Shown here: positions 9,062 to 17,205 of the stretch, piece by piece | Layout: the number at the start of each line of letters is the position of its first letter | Position numbering within the stretch: position 1 is the first letter of the stretch | NCBI RefSeq assembly: GCF_003226345.1 | Contig: NZ_PDOF01000001.1 | Span: 806,001 to 870,000, forward strand | Length of the DNA stretch: 64,000 nucleotides | Direction: 5' to 3' | From: Alteribacter lacisalsi | Lineage (GTDB): Bacteria > Bacillota > Bacilli > Bacillales > Salisediminibacteriaceae | Notes under the pieces: model-generated | What the model was told of the DNA's origin: nothing | The model's input: only the letters and a program-made list of their open reading frames with translations | Database searches by the model: none | Position numbers and translations under genes: made by a program

Positions 9062-9147
9062 CATAATCCCAGAACGAAAATAAGGCACTTGGGCTTTTTA
9101 AGAAAGATTGACCGGTACTTACATATAGATGAAAAAGAAAGATTTTC

Positions 9148-9181
9148 AAAAGCCGGAAATCGGGTTAGTTCCCGGCTTTTT
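9148..9181 (+). terminator. Terminator-like hairpin directly before a ribosome site
   Basis: AAAAGCCGG (9148-9156) pairs with CCGGCTTTT (9172-9180), followed by T. It ends three bases before the GGAGGAG of the coiled-coil gene, so it lies in that gene's leader and could attenuate transcription or mask the ribosome site. Confidence 0.6.
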
Positions 9182-9199
9182 GAGGAGGAGTGACATTCA

Positions 9200-10159
9200 G
9201 TGAAAAAAGTAATGTCAACGGAAAAAATGTCTGAGGTTCAGCTGAAACAGCGTATCATTCATCTTCAGTCCGAATTGAACAGTTATCGTCGCAGAGTTGA
9301 CCATTATCAGAAAGATCCACTCAATCAAGAGCTTGACTATCTGCGGGAACAGCATTCTTTTCTGACCGGGCAGAATAAAGTACTTCGGGAAGAAATTGAT
9401 GTGTTAAAACAAAAGGCGGAAGCTGAGGAAGTCCGAGGCAGGGAACTGCTTCAAAAATTGGAAGCGGTACGGGAGTCAGTCAAGGAACTTACGCAGGCAG
9501 AGAGCAGTGCAAAGGAAGAATCAGTAAAGCTGAGAAGAGATTATGAAGTTCAAATGCAGGAATACGAAAAACTTAAGAAAGCCCTGGAGAAGGAAGAAAC
9601 GGAGAAAAAAATGCAGAAACAACGTTTTGAAAAAGCTGAAGAGGAATGGGAGCGGGACAGAGCTGATCTTCAATTAGCAGGAGCTGCCGCAGGAGAACTT
9701 GAAAAGGAAATCGAGCTTCTTAAAGCAGAACTCAGGACCTATCGTCCAATGGCACAGTATCAGATGTCGCCTTATATCGCAAACACGGACAAAGGAGATC
9801 GTGACAGAAGGAAACCGTTTCCGTTTCCTGCTCCTGCAAAGGCTGATACTGCTGATCCCAGGTCGTTTCGGGTAAGTGATTTTGAAACGAGTGAACCGGT
9901 TGAGGAAGGTTGGGTTAAAGGGAGGAACAGAGTAAAGGTAACTGATAGTAAAAGCCGCGCAGGTCATACGCCTCACGGAAGCAGAAGCCGTGCTGAACCT
10001 GAGAAGACAAAATTGGATCCGGAAGAAGTACTCATACAAAAAGAAAATGAGCGTGCTGCAGAAGAAGAGGGCCAGAATGAAATTGTGAAAGGAAAAAACA
10101 GCACATGCTCAGCGGCAGAAAATCATTCCGGTGATCCGGATCATGAAGAAAAAAAGTAA
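9200..10159 (+). CDS. Coiled-coil protein, unknown function
   Basis: 319 aa, GTG start with GGAGGAG nine bases upstream. Residues ~8-195 are almost pure heptad-type coiled coil (Leu/Glu/Lys/Gln-rich). The C-terminal ~120 residues are polar, low-complexity and probably disordered. No catalytic motif. Its first residues (QRIIHLQSELNSYRRRV) resemble those of the 7505-8152 protein (LEQKILHYRSELSKYKHQV), which suggests a shared coiled-coil module. Two small genes follow in the same direction. A structural role in the spore is inferred, not shown. Confidence 0.65.
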   Translation: MKKVMSTEKMSEVQLKQRIIHLQSELNSYRRRVDHYQKDPLNQELDYLREQHSFLTGQNKVLREEIDVLKQKAEAEEVRGRELLQKLEAVRESVKELTQAESSAKEESVKLRRDYEVQMQEYEKLKKALEKEETEKKMQKQRFEKAEEEWERDRADLQLAGAAAGELEKEIELLKAELRTYRPMAQYQMSPYIANTDKGDRDRRKPFPFPAPAKADTADPRSFRVSDFETSEPVEEGWVKGRNRVKVTDSKSRAGHTPHGSRSRAEPEKTKLDPEEVLIQKENERAAEEEGQNEIVKGKNSTCSAAENHSGDPDHEEKK

Positions 10160-10263
10160 TATTCCCATCTGAAAATACCATGCTTCTCCGCTCCTGCATA
10201 ACCGGAAAAAATCCTCTGTCATAGCCTGATAGTAGACCGTCAGGTTAGGAAGGAGGCAAAGGT

Positions 10264-10419
10264 GTGGGCTATGGGGAAAAACGAAAAATAAAGCGTGCAG
10301 ACAGCAGGTTAAAACCAGCTACTGTCACATACAGCCGTAAAAAGAATGTAAATGATGGGGATAGCTCAAAGAAACGCGGCTGCGGCTGCGGATCAAAAAC
10401 AAGAAAAAATAACAAATAA
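10264..10419 (+). CDS. Small basic protein with GCGCGS motif
   Basis: 51 aa, GTG start, AGGAGG (10251-10256) seven bases upstream. Strongly basic (many Lys and Arg) with a Cys pair in GCGCGS near the C-terminus. I do not recognise it. It follows the coiled-coil gene by ~100 bp in the same direction and may belong to the same transcript. The good ribosome site and charge pattern support a real gene. Confidence 0.5.
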   Translation: MGYGEKRKIKRADSRLKPATVTYSRKKNVNDGDSSKKRGCGCGSKTRKNNK

Positions 10420-10493
10420 AGAAGGCTTTGCCCGTGCCGGCCTGATGGTAAAAGCATAAGCTGATATCAAAACAGGAAAATGGAGGGCCATCT

Positions 10494-10667
10494 TTGACTA
10501 AGAATCATAAACCAGATTCCGGAAGTGACCAGTCCGAACTGGAAAAGCGTAAAACACTTTGGAGTACATGGAAGCAGGTCATGCTCGGGAATAACGAAAA
10601 TCAAGGTGAAAATAGTGAAGAAACGGCGAAACCGAAAGAAGATCAGCCGCCGTTCTGGTGGATTTGA
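10494..10667 (+). CDS. Small hydrophilic protein, unknown function
   Basis: 57 aa, TTG start, GGAGGG (10482-10487) six bases upstream. Polar and charged, ending in the aromatic tail PPFWWI. A strong terminator begins at its stop codon, which supports it as the last gene of the coiled-coil transcription unit. No family recognised. Confidence 0.5.
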   Translation: MTKNHKPDSGSDQSELEKRKTLWSTWKQVMLGNNENQGENSEETAKPKEDQPPFWWI

Positions 10668-10668
10668 G

Positions 10669-10698
10669 CCCGCGCAGGAAAAAATCTGCGCGGGTTTT
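10669..10698 (+). terminator. Rho-independent terminator
   Basis: CCCGCGCAG (10669-10677) pairs with CTGCGCGGG (10686-10694), then TTTT. It ends the coiled-coil and small-protein unit. Confidence 0.85.
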
Positions 10699-10732
10699 GT
10701 CCTTGATTAGATAACCTGATGATAATTGCCCA

Positions 10733-13081
10733 TCAGCCTGGGCTGAACGACAGGTCCTGAAGAAACCTCGACCGGTAAGCTTTTTTACCGCGGCGCTGAT
10801 CGGTTGAAGACAAGTAAAGCTCCCGTTCAGCTCTTGTTACAGCCACATACATCAGCCGCCGTTCTTCCTCAATGTAGGATGGATCTCCTTCGCGGTTTCG
10901 CTCAAGAGCATGTTCGTGGGGAAGAGATCCTTCGTTACATCCAATCACATATACATACGGGAACTCTAGACCTTTTGCCCGGTGGATCGTCATCATCTGG
11001 ATGCCTTTCCCGTCCTTTTTTTCCCTGCGATGGTCGTTGACTTTTGCCCTCATATGATCTACGTACGCCAGAAAGCTGGAAACGGAATTGTAGTTCGAAG
11101 CGATCGCAGTGAGTTCAAGGAAATCATCGGACCCTCTTTCCATTTTGTTCCCTTCACGGCCGTTCTTTTTAACATATTCCTTTAATCCAAGATTCTCAAA
11201 AGCTGATTGAAGGGCGAGTTTAGGCTCCATTTTCGCAAGCTTTGGGATTTCGGCTACACCTTTCTGCACTTTTTTCGTCTGGAAGCCGCTCATCTGGTCT
11301 TCTGTACGGTGAAGGGCACCGAGCATTGTTTCCCCATGAAAAATTGTATGACGCTTTAAATCCTGAAGAAGGCTGTGTTTAAGAAACATAACCCTGAGCC
11401 AATCCTGCATGGCGTCTACATCATCTCCGTTTAATGCAAGACGAAGGAAAGAAAGTGCCTTGCGGACAACATTACGCTCGTAAAACGATTCGCTTCCCTG
11501 TTCCATCGTGAAGGGAAGCCCGGATTCGACGAGTCGTTCAAAAACCGCCCTTGCTTGAACGTGTGTCCGGTATAAAATCGCAATTTCTTCAGGTTTTGAC
11601 TGATTGCGGATCCGTTCTTTGATATGTTCGATAAGGTAAAGCGCCTCTTCTTCCTCATCGTAAGGAAAAATGAGACCGGGACGGGACGTATTCGGTTTGA
11701 CGGGGAGCATCCGCTTGTCAAATCGATCTTTGTTTCGGCGGATCACATCGTTAGCCAGATTGACGATCGCCGGCTCTGAACGGTAGTTTGCTTCCAAGTG
11801 AATTTTTCGTGTTCTTTTGAATTCTGATTCAAACCGGAGGATGTATTCCGGGTCGCTTCCTCGGAAACGGTAAATGGACTGGTCGTCGTCTCCGACCGCA
11901 CAGAGATTCATCTGCGGCGCTGCAAGAAGCTTTACAATTTCGTACTGAAGCCGGTTAATATCCTGAAATTCATCGATCATAAAATGGGTAAAACGTTTCT
12001 GGTAGCGGGCAAGCAGTTCAGGATCGGACATAAGCAGATCACGGCAGCCTGTGAGCATGTCATCAAAGTCAAACTGATGACGCTCCTTTTTTTCCTGCTC
12101 GTAAATACGAAACACATCTTTCACCTGTTCTTCAAACGCATCCGCAGGCTTAACGCGCTCCGGTGACAGACCGTCATTTTTCCATGCCCCAATGGCAGTT
12201 AGAGCACTGTCTACGGCGAATTCCTTTTCGTCAATTTTCAGCTCTCTTAAAGCGCCGAAAATGATTTTCTCCTTTTGCCACTGTGCTTTTAGAAGCCGCT
12301 CCGGCTGCCAGCGTTCATAATTTTGGTGCATGAGCATCTTATAAAAGAGACTATGGAACGTACCGGAAATGATTTTTTGAACCGTACGGCGGTCAAGACC
12401 GAATGAAGAAGCGAGGCGGTGCTTCATCTCTGCTGCTGCTTTTTGAGTAAACGTAACGAGCATCATCGAATCCGGAGGGACAAGTCCGGATTCAAGCATA
12501 TAGGCTGCACGGGCGGTGAGAACCCTTGTTTTCCCGCTTCCTGCGCCGGCCAGAAGAAGGAGGGGTCCATCCGTTGTGATGACCGCTTCCTGCTGCCTGC
12601 TATTGAGGGGCGTGCCGCCTGCCTCAAGTTTTTTTAATACCGGATGATCAGCCTTTGAGTGATCCGGCTTTGCCTGCTGTGCCTGATCACGGATAAAATA
12701 AACGGTCTTTTTCCAGGGACCCGGCCTGTTTGATGGTCGCTCCTGCACGGCGGTGCCGATAGGTTTACTTTCCGGGAGGGTAAAAGAACCGACTGTTTTG
12801 CTGCTGCTTTCTGCTGCTGCAGCCGTTTCGTTCTGAACAACTGCTGTTTCTGCCGCCTGCAGGTCTGCTTCAAGGTCCTGCTCTTCACATGCTGTATAAG
12901 GCCCTTCGCTTCGGTGAACGAAGGAAGGAGGATGGTGAAGACTTACCTGAAGTCTCACTGCTTCATCGCAGTAAGGGCATCTAAGTCTGTCTGTTCGGCT
13001 TTTTTTATCAAGCAAAGAAAGCTTTCCACGCTCAAGACTGGAAAGCTCCCAGGTGTTGTTATTATGTATGGCGCGCTGCAT
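10733..13081 (-). CDS. yjcD: UvrD/Rep-type ATP-dependent DNA helicase (YjcD-like)
   Basis: 782 aa, ATG with GGAGGCAG upstream. All superfamily 1 motifs are visible: Q motif LNSRQQEAV, Walker A GAGSGKT, Ia TFTQKAAAEMK, Walker B IDEFQDIN, III GDDDQSIYRFRG, IV EANYRS, V TIHRAKGLEFPYVYV, VI RRLMYVAVTRAE. Residues ~35-60 form a CPYC...H..H zinc-finger-like module, as in the N-terminus of B. subtilis YjcD. A role in unwinding DNA during repair is inferred from the family. It is a single gene; no operon partner is seen. Confidence 0.88.
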   Translation of the reverse strand: MQRAIHNNNTWELSSLERGKLSLLDKKSRTDRLRCPYCDEAVRLQVSLHHPPSFVHRSEGPYTACEEQDLEADLQAAETAVVQNETAAAAESSSKTVGSFTLPESKPIGTAVQERPSNRPGPWKKTVYFIRDQAQQAKPDHSKADHPVLKKLEAGGTPLNSRQQEAVITTDGPLLLLAGAGSGKTRVLTARAAYMLESGLVPPDSMMLVTFTQKAAAEMKHRLASSFGLDRRTVQKIISGTFHSLFYKMLMHQNYERWQPERLLKAQWQKEKIIFGALRELKIDEKEFAVDSALTAIGAWKNDGLSPERVKPADAFEEQVKDVFRIYEQEKKERHQFDFDDMLTGCRDLLMSDPELLARYQKRFTHFMIDEFQDINRLQYEIVKLLAAPQMNLCAVGDDDQSIYRFRGSDPEYILRFESEFKRTRKIHLEANYRSEPAIVNLANDVIRRNKDRFDKRMLPVKPNTSRPGLIFPYDEEEEALYLIEHIKERIRNQSKPEEIAILYRTHVQARAVFERLVESGLPFTMEQGSESFYERNVVRKALSFLRLALNGDDVDAMQDWLRVMFLKHSLLQDLKRHTIFHGETMLGALHRTEDQMSGFQTKKVQKGVAEIPKLAKMEPKLALQSAFENLGLKEYVKKNGREGNKMERGSDDFLELTAIASNYNSVSSFLAYVDHMRAKVNDHRREKKDGKGIQMMTIHRAKGLEFPYVYVIGCNEGSLPHEHALERNREGDPSYIEEERRLMYVAVTRAERELYLSSTDQRRGKKAYRSRFLQDLSFSPG

Positions 13082-13234
13082 AAAGTCTGCCTCCGGATGT
13101 GTGACGTGTGATAGGGGATCATTGCCCCGGACTGTCTTATCTTATCAGATTCCGTCAGGTGATTCATCAGGTTTTATAAAGTTGTCCGCTTCGTCCGGGG
13201 CATGAAAGGGTAATAAAACGGTGAGGTGATTGTG

Positions 13235-13462
13235 ATGGGCTATATACCGCTGCTCAGAGACGAACAATTTCTTCTTTACGCTGTCCGGCAGGAGCCGGAT
13301 GCCCCGCTGATTGCACGTGTAGCTTCTCTTCAGAGGTCCCAGGCTGTGAAAAAGCGGAGTCATTTTGAAAGGCAGTATGAAAATATGCGTCTGAAAAAGC
13401 TGATCCTCGAATGTGAAAGCGAAATTACCGGTAAAGGTCTGCATTATGATGAACGGATTTAA
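13235..13462 (+). CDS. Small conserved-looking hypothetical protein
   Basis: 75 aa from the ATG at 13235, which has GAGGTGAT (13223-13230) at good spacing; a GTG nine bases earlier is also in frame but would overlap that site. The protein is charged, with helical content (FERQYENMRLKKLILECESEI). Function not recognised. It is closed by an 18-bp perfect terminator stem. Confidence 0.5.
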   Translation: MGYIPLLRDEQFLLYAVRQEPDAPLIARVASLQRSQAVKKRSHFERQYENMRLKKLILECESEITGKGLHYDERI

Positions 13463-13470
13463 GGGAACGA

Positions 13471-13518
13471 ACAGGGAGCTGCAGCCGGGACATGTTCCGG
13501 CTGCAGCTCCCTGTTTTA
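13471..13518 (+). terminator. Strong terminator with 18-bp perfect stem
   Basis: Positions 13471-13488 pair exactly with 13497-13514, followed by TTTACTTTT. Both directions may use it. Confidence 0.85.
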
Positions 13519-13544
13519 CTTTTATGCGGGGTTCAGGCAGCAGA

Positions 13545-13613
13545 TTACATGAAGAAGTGTCCGATAACGGCGAAAAGAAATACAACGGATAATCCGATCA
13601 CTGTTTTTTTCAT
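13545..13613 (-). CDS. 22-residue membrane microprotein
   Basis: MKKTVIGLSVVFLFAVIGHFFM, i.e. a Lys-Lys start then one hydrophobic helix. GGGAGG lies seven bases before the ATG. Such single-span peptides are common in Bacillus sporulation and stress responses. It stands alone between two terminators. Function unknown; detection rests on the ribosome site and the clean amphipathic layout. Confidence 0.45.
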   Translation of the reverse strand: MKKTVIGLSVVFLFAVIGHFFM

Positions 13614-13740
13614 ACCCTGGCCTCCCGACTGAAAAGATCACCGTAAACATAAACGACCGGCTGCAATTACGTTTATTGTAAAGCCCTTACATTATTCTGA
13701 AAAGGGGAATAAGGTCAAAATAAATCTTCAATTAACGACA

Positions 13741-13771
13741 AAAAAGGCGGACCTTCATGGTCAGCCTTTTT
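13741..13771 (-). terminator. Terminator overlapping the 3' end of the MFS gene
   Basis: AAAAAGGC-x-GACC pairs with GGTC-x-GCCTTTTT. On the minus strand it includes the stop codon of the exporter gene and ends in a T-run. Confidence 0.75.
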
Positions 13772-15158
13772 GCACAGCAGTTGTTGCTCCCGCCCGGAAT
13801 CGAAATAAGAAAATCGTAAGGGCAATTAGAGCAATTCCTGTGAGACTTAAAAACAAATTGGAGTAGATGATATTGTCATTCGTTCTGGCAAACGGGTTCA
13901 GAAGAAAAGAAGCTGTTTCAAGGTCAAGGATACGGCCGTAAACTGCACTGCCGATGGCTGCACTCATAAAGTTCAGCAGGTTGAACATCCCAATACCCAC
14001 ACCGGTTTGTTTTTCGGGAACAATAGAAGAGAGGAGATTGGCTGTTGAACTTTGAACCAGTGGGAAGCCAAGGTAGGTTACGAGAACGCATAAGGCGACC
14101 ACCACAGGATGAAACCCGGCAAATGTGGAGATAAGTACGGTACCGAAACCTACGAGAATCATCGCCAATTTTACAACCGGCACACTGCCTTTTCTGTCTA
14201 CAAGCCTGCCCCCGGCCTGACCGATCAGTCCTGCGGCCATTGCGCCGGGAAAGAGGACAAGACCGATGGCAAGGGTATTCAGATCATACAGGTCCCTTAG
14301 CATAATGGGAATGATAAAGATCATGCCGAAAAGGACGCTTGTTCCAAGGAAGCTGGTAGCTACGGTGGTGGTGTAGCGTCCATCCTTTAAAAGGGATGGT
14401 TCAATAAACGGATGCTCCGCTGTCAGCGTCCGCCAGATAAAAAGAATAAGAGAGGTTGCAAACATCAGCGGAGCCCACCAGAGGCCGGTCGTAATAAATA
14501 CGAGAAGGGAAGCGACTGATGCGGCGATAAAAACAGCCCCGGGTATGTCCACAACACCGTGACGCCGCTCTTCATCCGGAATCCACTTTCTTAAAAACGG
14601 GATCGCAACGATGGAGAGCATGGAAAATAAAAACAGAAAGCGCCAGCTCAGGAAACCGCCGATCAGGCCGCCTGCAATTGGTCCGAGACCTGAGGCAAAT
14701 GCAACGGTAGCGGACACGATTCCGAATACCCGTCCCCGTTCATCGGGAATAAAACGGGCAGGAATGATAAAGGCCAGTGCCGGAATAGTAGCGCCGCCGA
14801 GGGCCTGAATAATCCGCGCAGCCAGAAGTGTCGGATAGTTTGGTGCGAGTATTCCGAGTGTTGCCCCGATGAAAAAAAGCGTCAGGCCGAATGTAAGCAG
14901 ATTTTTTATAGGAAAGATATCCGCCAGCTTCCCATACATAAGTGAGCCAATGGAAAACACAAGAATGTAGCCGGTCATAACCCAGCTTACCTGGGAGGGC
15001 ATTAATCCAAAGTGTTCAGCTATATCTGGAATGGCCACATTAAACATGGTGCCATTCATTACGGTAAAGGTTAAAATTGCACAAATCAGCAGAATAAGCC
15101 TTGACTTAAGCTTCGGATCAATCCGGGGTGCTTCTTTTTGTTCTTTTGTATCTGTCAT
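13761..15158 (-). CDS. MFS multidrug exporter, DHA2 type
   Basis: 465 aa, ATG with AAGGAAG upstream. Contains MFS motif A-like YGKLADIFPIKN after helix 2, and motif C-like GLGPIAGGLIGGFLSWRFLF in helix 5, typical of drug:H+ antiporters of the DHA2 (14-helix) group such as LmrB, EmrB or TetA(L). Hydrophobic segments cover most of the chain. It is divergent from an FMN reductase; an inverted repeat lies between them, suggesting shared control by an unseen regulator. Substrate unknown. Confidence 0.85.
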   Translation of the reverse strand: MTDTKEQKEAPRIDPKLKSRLILLICAILTFTVMNGTMFNVAIPDIAEHFGLMPSQVSWVMTGYILVFSIGSLMYGKLADIFPIKNLLTFGLTLFFIGATLGILAPNYPTLLAARIIQALGGATIPALAFIIPARFIPDERGRVFGIVSATVAFASGLGPIAGGLIGGFLSWRFLFLFSMLSIVAIPFLRKWIPDEERRHGVVDIPGAVFIAASVASLLVFITTGLWWAPLMFATSLILFIWRTLTAEHPFIEPSLLKDGRYTTTVATSFLGTSVLFGMIFIIPIMLRDLYDLNTLAIGLVLFPGAMAAGLIGQAGGRLVDRKGSVPVVKLAMILVGFGTVLISTFAGFHPVVVALCVLVTYLGFPLVQSSTANLLSSIVPEKQTGVGIGMFNLLNFMSAAIGSAVYGRILDLETASFLLNPFARTNDNIIYSNLFLSLTGIALIALTIFLFRFRAGATTAVQKG

Positions 15159-15211
15159 TTTTTCTTCCTTCTTTCCAAAAGAGAATCCCGACCCGGTTTC
15201 AGGTTAGAACC

Positions 15212-15234
15212 ATTATTTCGCAACCGGAAATAAT
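15212..15234. promoter_or_regulatory. Inverted repeat between exporter and FMN reductase
   Basis: ATTATTTC (15212-15219), a 7-base spacer and GAAATAAT (15227-15234): perfect 8-bp arms in the divergent promoter region. Candidate operator for a MarR/HxlR/TetR-type repressor not encoded nearby. Confidence 0.4.
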
Positions 15235-15329
15235 GCACTTCTTTCATCTTAAAGGAAGGGAGTATAGGCGTCAACGAATGGGTTTCTCAAGTGGAGGAGA
15301 GGGAATATAACGAAAAAGGAGGAGAGAGA

Positions 15330-15878
15330 ATGTACAAACTGGCTGCAATAACCGGGAGTCTTAGAAAGGAATCGATAAATAAAACAGTGATGGAGGAATT
15401 CAAAAGGCTGTCGGCTGACAGGGTGGAAATGAGTGTCCTGGATATTGGAAGCCTGCCTCTTTTTAACGCTGATCTGGAAGAAGGGGGAGACCCGGAGGCG
15501 GCCGCAGTATTCAAAGAAACCATCCGCACGGCAGATGGTGTTCTCATTGTGACCCCCGAGTACAGCCATGGAGTTCCGGGAGTCCTGAAGAACGCTTTGG
15601 ACTGGGCCGGGAGCATGACGAACGAGAACGTGCTGGCTCAGCTTCCTGCAGCAGTAACCGGAGCATCCCCCAGTGCGCTTGGAACGTCACTTGCCCAGGT
15701 GCAGGTCAAACAGACACTTACCGCATGCGGCTCGTTTGTGCTTCCCCAGCCGGAGCTGTTTATAGGAGCTGCTCACAAACGGATTGGGGACGGGAAAATA
15801 ACCGATGAAAAGACAATCGAGCTGATGAGGGAATTTCTGGCCAGTTTTTATACGTGGCTTAACCGCTTAACAGACTGA
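15330..15878 (+). CDS. NADPH-dependent FMN reductase family flavoprotein
   Basis: 182 aa from the ATG at 15330, which has AAGGAGGAGA just upstream; a longer frame from 15291 lacks a site. The motif GSLRKESINKTV binds the FMN phosphate, and PEYSHGVPGVLKNALDW is the family hallmark (azoreductase, chromate reductase, YieF/ChrR-like). It is likely a cytosolic quinone or azo/nitro reductase. Its position divergent from an efflux pump fits detoxification. Its 3' end overlaps the convergent germinant-receptor B gene by 31 bp. Confidence 0.85.
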   Translation: MYKLAAITGSLRKESINKTVMEEFKRLSADRVEMSVLDIGSLPLFNADLEEGGDPEAAAVFKETIRTADGVLIVTPEYSHGVPGVLKNALDWAGSMTNENVLAQLPAAVTGASPSALGTSLAQVQVKQTLTACGSFVLPQPELFIGAAHKRIGDGKITDEKTIELMREFLASFYTWLNRLTD

Positions 15879-16975
15879 GAACGGTTTTGAAGAGCCCTAT
15901 GTCGGCCGCTTAAGATCCCTCCTGCAAGGACTCCTGTCAGTACGATATAGACCGACCCCCAGTACAGTGTCCAGTTCTTTAATACGAAATCAGAGAAGTC
16001 GACAATATCAGGGTGCAGATGGTCACTCATCGCCCAGACCAGGACGGCGCATGGGAAAACGAATACGCCGTAGCTGCCCCTTTTTGAAATATGCTGAAGT
16101 CCAAAAAGGGCACACAGCAGACAGACCGTCATCTTGATAAACAAAGAGAGCAGCCAGACAATCCCGATCGCTGCTTCCACCCGCTGGAACAATTCGCCAA
16201 TTTCAATGTTTCTGGCCATTGCATAGGTGGCAAACGTTTCCCGGGCAGTAAAATCAGGACTCTCCACGCCGACCGTGACTAAAATAGCGCTCGAAAGAAC
16301 AAATCCTGAGATGGCAATCGACCAGACAATATAAGTGAGCAGATGCTTCTTATCTGAGACAAAGGTGACGAGGGATGTAAAGACGAGCAGCTCAATAAAA
16401 GGGAAACCCAGAGTCGGGTAAGCACCGTGAACTATCGGAAACCATCCACCTTCCAATACAGGAAGCAGGTAAGCGCCGTCAAATTTGTTCAAAACGACCA
16501 GAAGGGTCCCTAAAACCACAAACAGCATAAGCGGAAGCAGAACTTCGTTGACCCTTCCGATGTTCTGGACGCCTTTGCTTACGGAAAAGATCATCAGAAT
16601 CAGGCCCATCCAGACAACGATATGAGGTGAAGTCTCTGGCAAAGCTACTGTATTGGTGAAGTTGGCATAGTTCCGCATAATGAGAGCAGTCAGGTGGAGG
16701 GTGACTGCGATAAACAGGATGTTGAGCACTGTCCCGATGATTTTTCCGGTTACCGCTTCTGAAATCGCAAAAATTGAAGCGTATCCGTATTGGCGCATGA
16801 GAAGATAGACCGGGATGTTCAGGAGAATTCCTGCTGACGCTGCGAGGATGATACTGATCCAGCCATTCTGCTCTGCTAGAGCCGTAGTGGCAGTTGGCGC
16901 CATTAGAAGAGAACTGCCCACCACAAAGTTAATTATAAGAAGCCCGAACTGCCAGCGGTTAATCTGGTGTTTCAT
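15848..16975 (-). CDS. yfkT: Spore germinant receptor B subunit (GerAB/YfkT-like)
   Basis: 375 aa, about ten hydrophobic segments, AAAGGATG before the ATG. It belongs to the endospore germination permease family of the amino acid-polyamine-cation superfamily (start HQINRWQFGLLIINFVVGSSLL; inner motif SKGVQNIGRVNEVLLPLMLFV). The B subunit binds the germinant in the inner spore membrane and is thought to pass ions. It is the last gene of a four-gene receptor operon whose order A-C-small-B matches B. subtilis yfkQRST. Confidence 0.88.
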   Translation of the reverse strand: MKHQINRWQFGLLIINFVVGSSLLMAPTATTALAEQNGWISIILAASAGILLNIPVYLLMRQYGYASIFAISEAVTGKIIGTVLNILFIAVTLHLTALIMRNYANFTNTVALPETSPHIVVWMGLILMIFSVSKGVQNIGRVNEVLLPLMLFVVLGTLLVVLNKFDGAYLLPVLEGGWFPIVHGAYPTLGFPFIELLVFTSLVTFVSDKKHLLTYIVWSIAISGFVLSSAILVTVGVESPDFTARETFATYAMARNIEIGELFQRVEAAIGIVWLLSLFIKMTVCLLCALFGLQHISKRGSYGVFVFPCAVLVWAMSDHLHPDIVDFSDFVLKNWTLYWGSVYIVLTGVLAGGILSGRHRALQNRSQSVKRLSHV

Positions 16976-17022
16976 TACCCAACATCCTTTCCAGCATGAA
17001 TCCTGTTTTCCGGTGCTGAGCT

Positions 17023-17205
17023 TCAGCTGCCGAACAGCCAGGTGTAAATCGGTTCATAAGTTGCTCTGAGACCTTCTGTTACGGGAAACCAGTTCTGGTC
17101 AAACAGATAGCTGACGGCATAAACACCTGCAAAAGCCCACACAGCAAGAACCGTAATGGAGAAGTGTTTGTTTTCTTTTTCTAACGCAGAATCCTTATTC
17201 TTCAT
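17023..17205 (-). CDS. yfkS: Small membrane subunit of germinant receptor operon (YfkS-like)
   Basis: 60 aa: charged N-terminus, one membrane segment (about residues 16-34), then a Trp/Tyr-rich outer tail. AAGGTCG precedes the ATG, which lies inside the end of the C-subunit gene (11-bp overlap). Small 'D'-type subunits occur in some GerA-type operons; position and size match B. subtilis YfkS. Role inferred from the operon; such subunits can modulate receptor function. Confidence 0.7.
   Translation of the reverse strand: MKNKDSALEKENKHFSITVLAVWAFAGVYAVSYLFDQNWFPVTEGLRATYEPIYTWLFGS

Noticed and set aside
13145-13585. 146-codon frame on the minus strand
   Set aside because: It is antisense to a better small gene with a strong ribosome site, crosses an 18-bp terminator and also overlaps the microprotein start region.
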